A DNA stretch of 5,559 bases from Bacteroidota bacterium (GTDB taxonomy: Bacteria > Bacteroidota > Bacteroidia > Chitinophagales > Chitinophagaceae). The notes beneath the pieces were generated by a model. That model saw nothing but the letters and a program-made list of their open reading frames with translations. It was not told where the DNA came from and did no database searches. The translations under genes and the position numbers were made by a program. How positions within the stretch are numbered: position 1 is the stretch's first letter; each line of letters begins with the position of its first letter. The DNA is taken from contig CANHNT010000138.1 of NCBI GenBank assembly GCA_947461985.1, positions 1-5,559 of the forward strand, written 5' to 3'. Below, in pieces: positions 4,152-5,559 of this stretch.

Positions 4152-5426
4152 ATGTCTGAAAACCTACTGCAATTTATTTGGCAATTTAGACTTTATGATT
4201 CCTCAAAACCTTTAATTACCAATGAAGGATTTGAAGCAATTGTCATTCATCCTGGCGCATTAAACAAACATGCCGGTCCCGATTTTTTAGAAGCAAAAAT
4301 AAAAATCGGTAATACCCTTTGGGTAGGCAATGTTGAAATTCATTTAAAAAGTTCAGACTGGAAAAAACACCAACATGAACAAAATGAAAACTATTCCAAC
4401 CTAATTTTACATGTGGTTTATGAGCATGATGCAGAAGTAGAAACCCATAACAATAGCCAATTTCCGACGATTGAACTGAAATTCCATGTAGATAAAAAAT
4501 GGTTGTATAAATATGAATCGTTAATGAACGAACAACAATTTATTCCGTGTGAAAAATACATTGAAGAGGTTAGAGAAATTACCATTCATCAGCAATTGGA
4601 TAGAATGTTGACTGAGCGACTAGAAGAAAAAACAGTTTATATTCAAGCCTTATTAGCGCAACATAATAATAATTGGCATGAAGTGTTTTATATAGTTTTA
4701 GCTCGTTCATTTGGTTTGCAAATTAATCAGGATGCATTTGAACAATTGGCAAAATCGATTCCGTTAAGTTTGTTCGCAAAACATAAAAATAATATGATAC
4801 AATTAGAAGCAATCTTGTATGGGCAGGCAGGCTTTTTATTTGATTATTTCGATGAACTTTACCCCATTCAATTGCAAAAAGAGTATCAATATTTACAAAA
4901 GCTTCATAATTTAAAGCCCATTGAAAAACATCATTGGAAATTTCTTCGCCTGCGCCCTGCCAATTTCCCAACAATAAGAATTGCACAATTTGCACAATTA
5001 CTTTTTCAATCTACTCATTTGTTTTCAAAAATTACTGAAGCAAAATCGATTAAAGAAATACAGCAACTCTTTCAAATTGAAGTATCCGATTTTTGGCAAT
5101 CGCATTACACATTTTTAGAAACTTCTTCAGAAAAAACAAAATCAATCGGTCATTCATTTATTCAATTGATAATTATTAATGCGGTAATACCTGCCTTGTT
5201 TGTATATGGTAAGCTACAAGGAAAAGAAGCCTGTTGTATAAAAGCAATTGAGTTTTTAAAACAACTCAAAGCAGAAAAAAATGCCATTATTGACCAATGG
5301 AATTTACTAGGTATTAAATGTGAAAATGCAGCTGACAGCCAAGCTTTGTTGCAATTAAAAAAATATTATTGCGATAAAAAACGTTGCCTAGAATGCAGTA
5401 TTGGTTTTGCTGTGATGAAAAGATAA
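4152..5426 (+). CDS. DUF2851 family protein (function unknown; possible PD-(D/E)XK-like nuclease fold)
   Basis: 424 residues, full length for DUF2851, a family I know mainly from Bacteroidota. No function is established that I know of. N-terminal landmarks: LLQFIW at 5-10, an IxPGALNKHAGPDF block at 32-45, GNVEIHLKSSDWKKHQHEQN at 59-78, YSNLILHVVYEHD at 81-93. The middle (140-330) is helical and variable. The C-terminus carries YYC-x4-CLECSIG with Cys407, Cys412 and Cys415. Inference: Asp44 after 'GP' followed by E62-I-H64-L-K66 on the next strand resembles the D...ExK layout of PD-(D/E)XK nucleases, and the three terminal cysteines could bind a metal. No signal peptide or membrane segment is evident, so it is probably cytoplasmic. 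The ATG at 4152 starts at the conserved N-terminus. A minus-strand frame over 4723-4995 is a shadow. Confidence 0.85.
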   Translation: MSENLLQFIWQFRLYDSSKPLITNEGFEAIVIHPGALNKHAGPDFLEAKIKIGNTLWVGNVEIHLKSSDWKKHQHEQNENYSNLILHVVYEHDAEVETHNNSQFPTIELKFHVDKKWLYKYESLMNEQQFIPCEKYIEEVREITIHQQLDRMLTERLEEKTVYIQALLAQHNNNWHEVFYIVLARSFGLQINQDAFEQLAKSIPLSLFAKHKNNMIQLEAILYGQAGFLFDYFDELYPIQLQKEYQYLQKLHNLKPIEKHHWKFLRLRPANFPTIRIAQFAQLLFQSTHLFSKITEAKSIKEIQQLFQIEVSDFWQSHYTFLETSSEKTKSIGHSFIQLIIINAVIPALFVYGKLQGKEACCIKAIEFLKQLKAEKNAIIDQWNLLGIKCENAADSQALLQLKKYYCDKKRCLECSIGFAVMKR

Positions 5427-5427
5427 A

Positions 5428-5559
5428 TTACCAATTCCAACGAATCGTTTTCTGTACATTTTCGGCAAGACTTAAAAATACAGGACAAGTCATTGCTGCT
5501 TTTTCTAAAATTATTTTTTCTTTATCCGTATAGTTTTTGCCACTGGGCATGTGAAAAAC
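5428..5559 (-). CDS. OsmC-like protein (3' part only)
   Basis: The last 43 codons are present on the minus strand, ending at TAA (5430-5428); the rest lies beyond the right edge. The visible protein includes YTDKEKIILEKAAMTCPVFLSL, split here as YTDKEKIILEK then AAMTCPVFLSL, and ends in TIRWNW. A helix leading into a Cys-Pro-Val motif and a short terminal strand is the C-terminal pattern of OsmC/Ohr-fold proteins, whose CPV cysteine is one of the two catalytic thiols that reduce organic hydroperoxides. The first cysteine would be outside the window. The gene converges on the DUF2851 gene with one base between the stop codons, and no terminator hairpin is visible between them. Assignment rests on a short C-terminal segment. 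Confidence 0.62.
   Translation of the reverse strand, partial: VFHMPSGKNYTDKEKIILEKAAMTCPVFLSLAENVQKTIRWNW

Noticed and set aside
4723..4995. Minus-strand open frame of 90 codons inside the DUF2851 gene
   Set aside because: It is antisense to an intact, recognisable 424-residue protein and shows no conserved motif.
1..5559. CRISPR array, IS element, tRNA or rRNA
   Set aside because: No regularly spaced repeats, terminal inverted repeats with a transposase, or recognisable structural RNA sequence was seen on either strand.

Overview
The window looks like chromosomal DNA of an AT-rich member of the Bacteroidota, possibly a Chitinophagales/Sphingobacteriales-type lineage. The evidence is: no gene has a visible Shine-Dalgarno sequence; several starts sit just downstream of a TAnnTTTG box, the Bacteroidota -7 promoter element; the Mrp protein has the CxxC-less C-terminal half that I remember from Bacteroidota; a DUF2851 protein is present, a family I know mainly from this phylum; and a secreted protein begins with a carboxypeptidase-like regulatory domain. 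The genus cannot be named from the sequence.

Layout. Positions 1-180 (minus) hold the start of a secreted protein with a CarboxypepD_reg-like domain. A 102-base divergent spacer carries a TAnnTTTG box for each direction and an imperfect palindrome. Seven plus-strand genes follow: a DUF433 antitoxin (283-525) overlapping by one base a DUF5615 PIN-like toxin (525-878); mrp, encoding the Fe-S cluster carrier ATPase (882-1979); a second toxin-antitoxin pair, a small antitoxin-like protein (2008-2208) overlapping by 4 bases a RelE/ParE-like toxin (2205-2471); pyrF, orotidine 5'-phosphate decarboxylase (2479-3279); an AlkD-type DNA alkylation repair protein (3321-4025); and, after a 126-base spacer with a clean palindrome, a DUF2851 protein (4152-5426). 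The 3' end of an OsmC-like gene converges on it from the minus strand (5428-5559, partial) with one base between the two stop codons.

How the genes relate. Two separate type II toxin-antitoxin modules are packed directly against two housekeeping genes: TA1 ends 3 bases before mrp, and TA2 lies between mrp and pyrF with 28 and 7 bases on either side. mrp probably depends on readthrough from the TA1 promoter or on a promoter inside the toxin gene. The other genes are one-off metabolic or repair functions with no obvious shared pathway. I see no IS element, CRISPR array, rRNA or tRNA. No gene-free stretch exceeds 300 bases. I did not find a clear new multi-gene system. The points most worth following are the TA-mrp-TA-pyrF arrangement and the possible nuclease-like signature plus terminal cysteine cluster of the DUF2851 protein.
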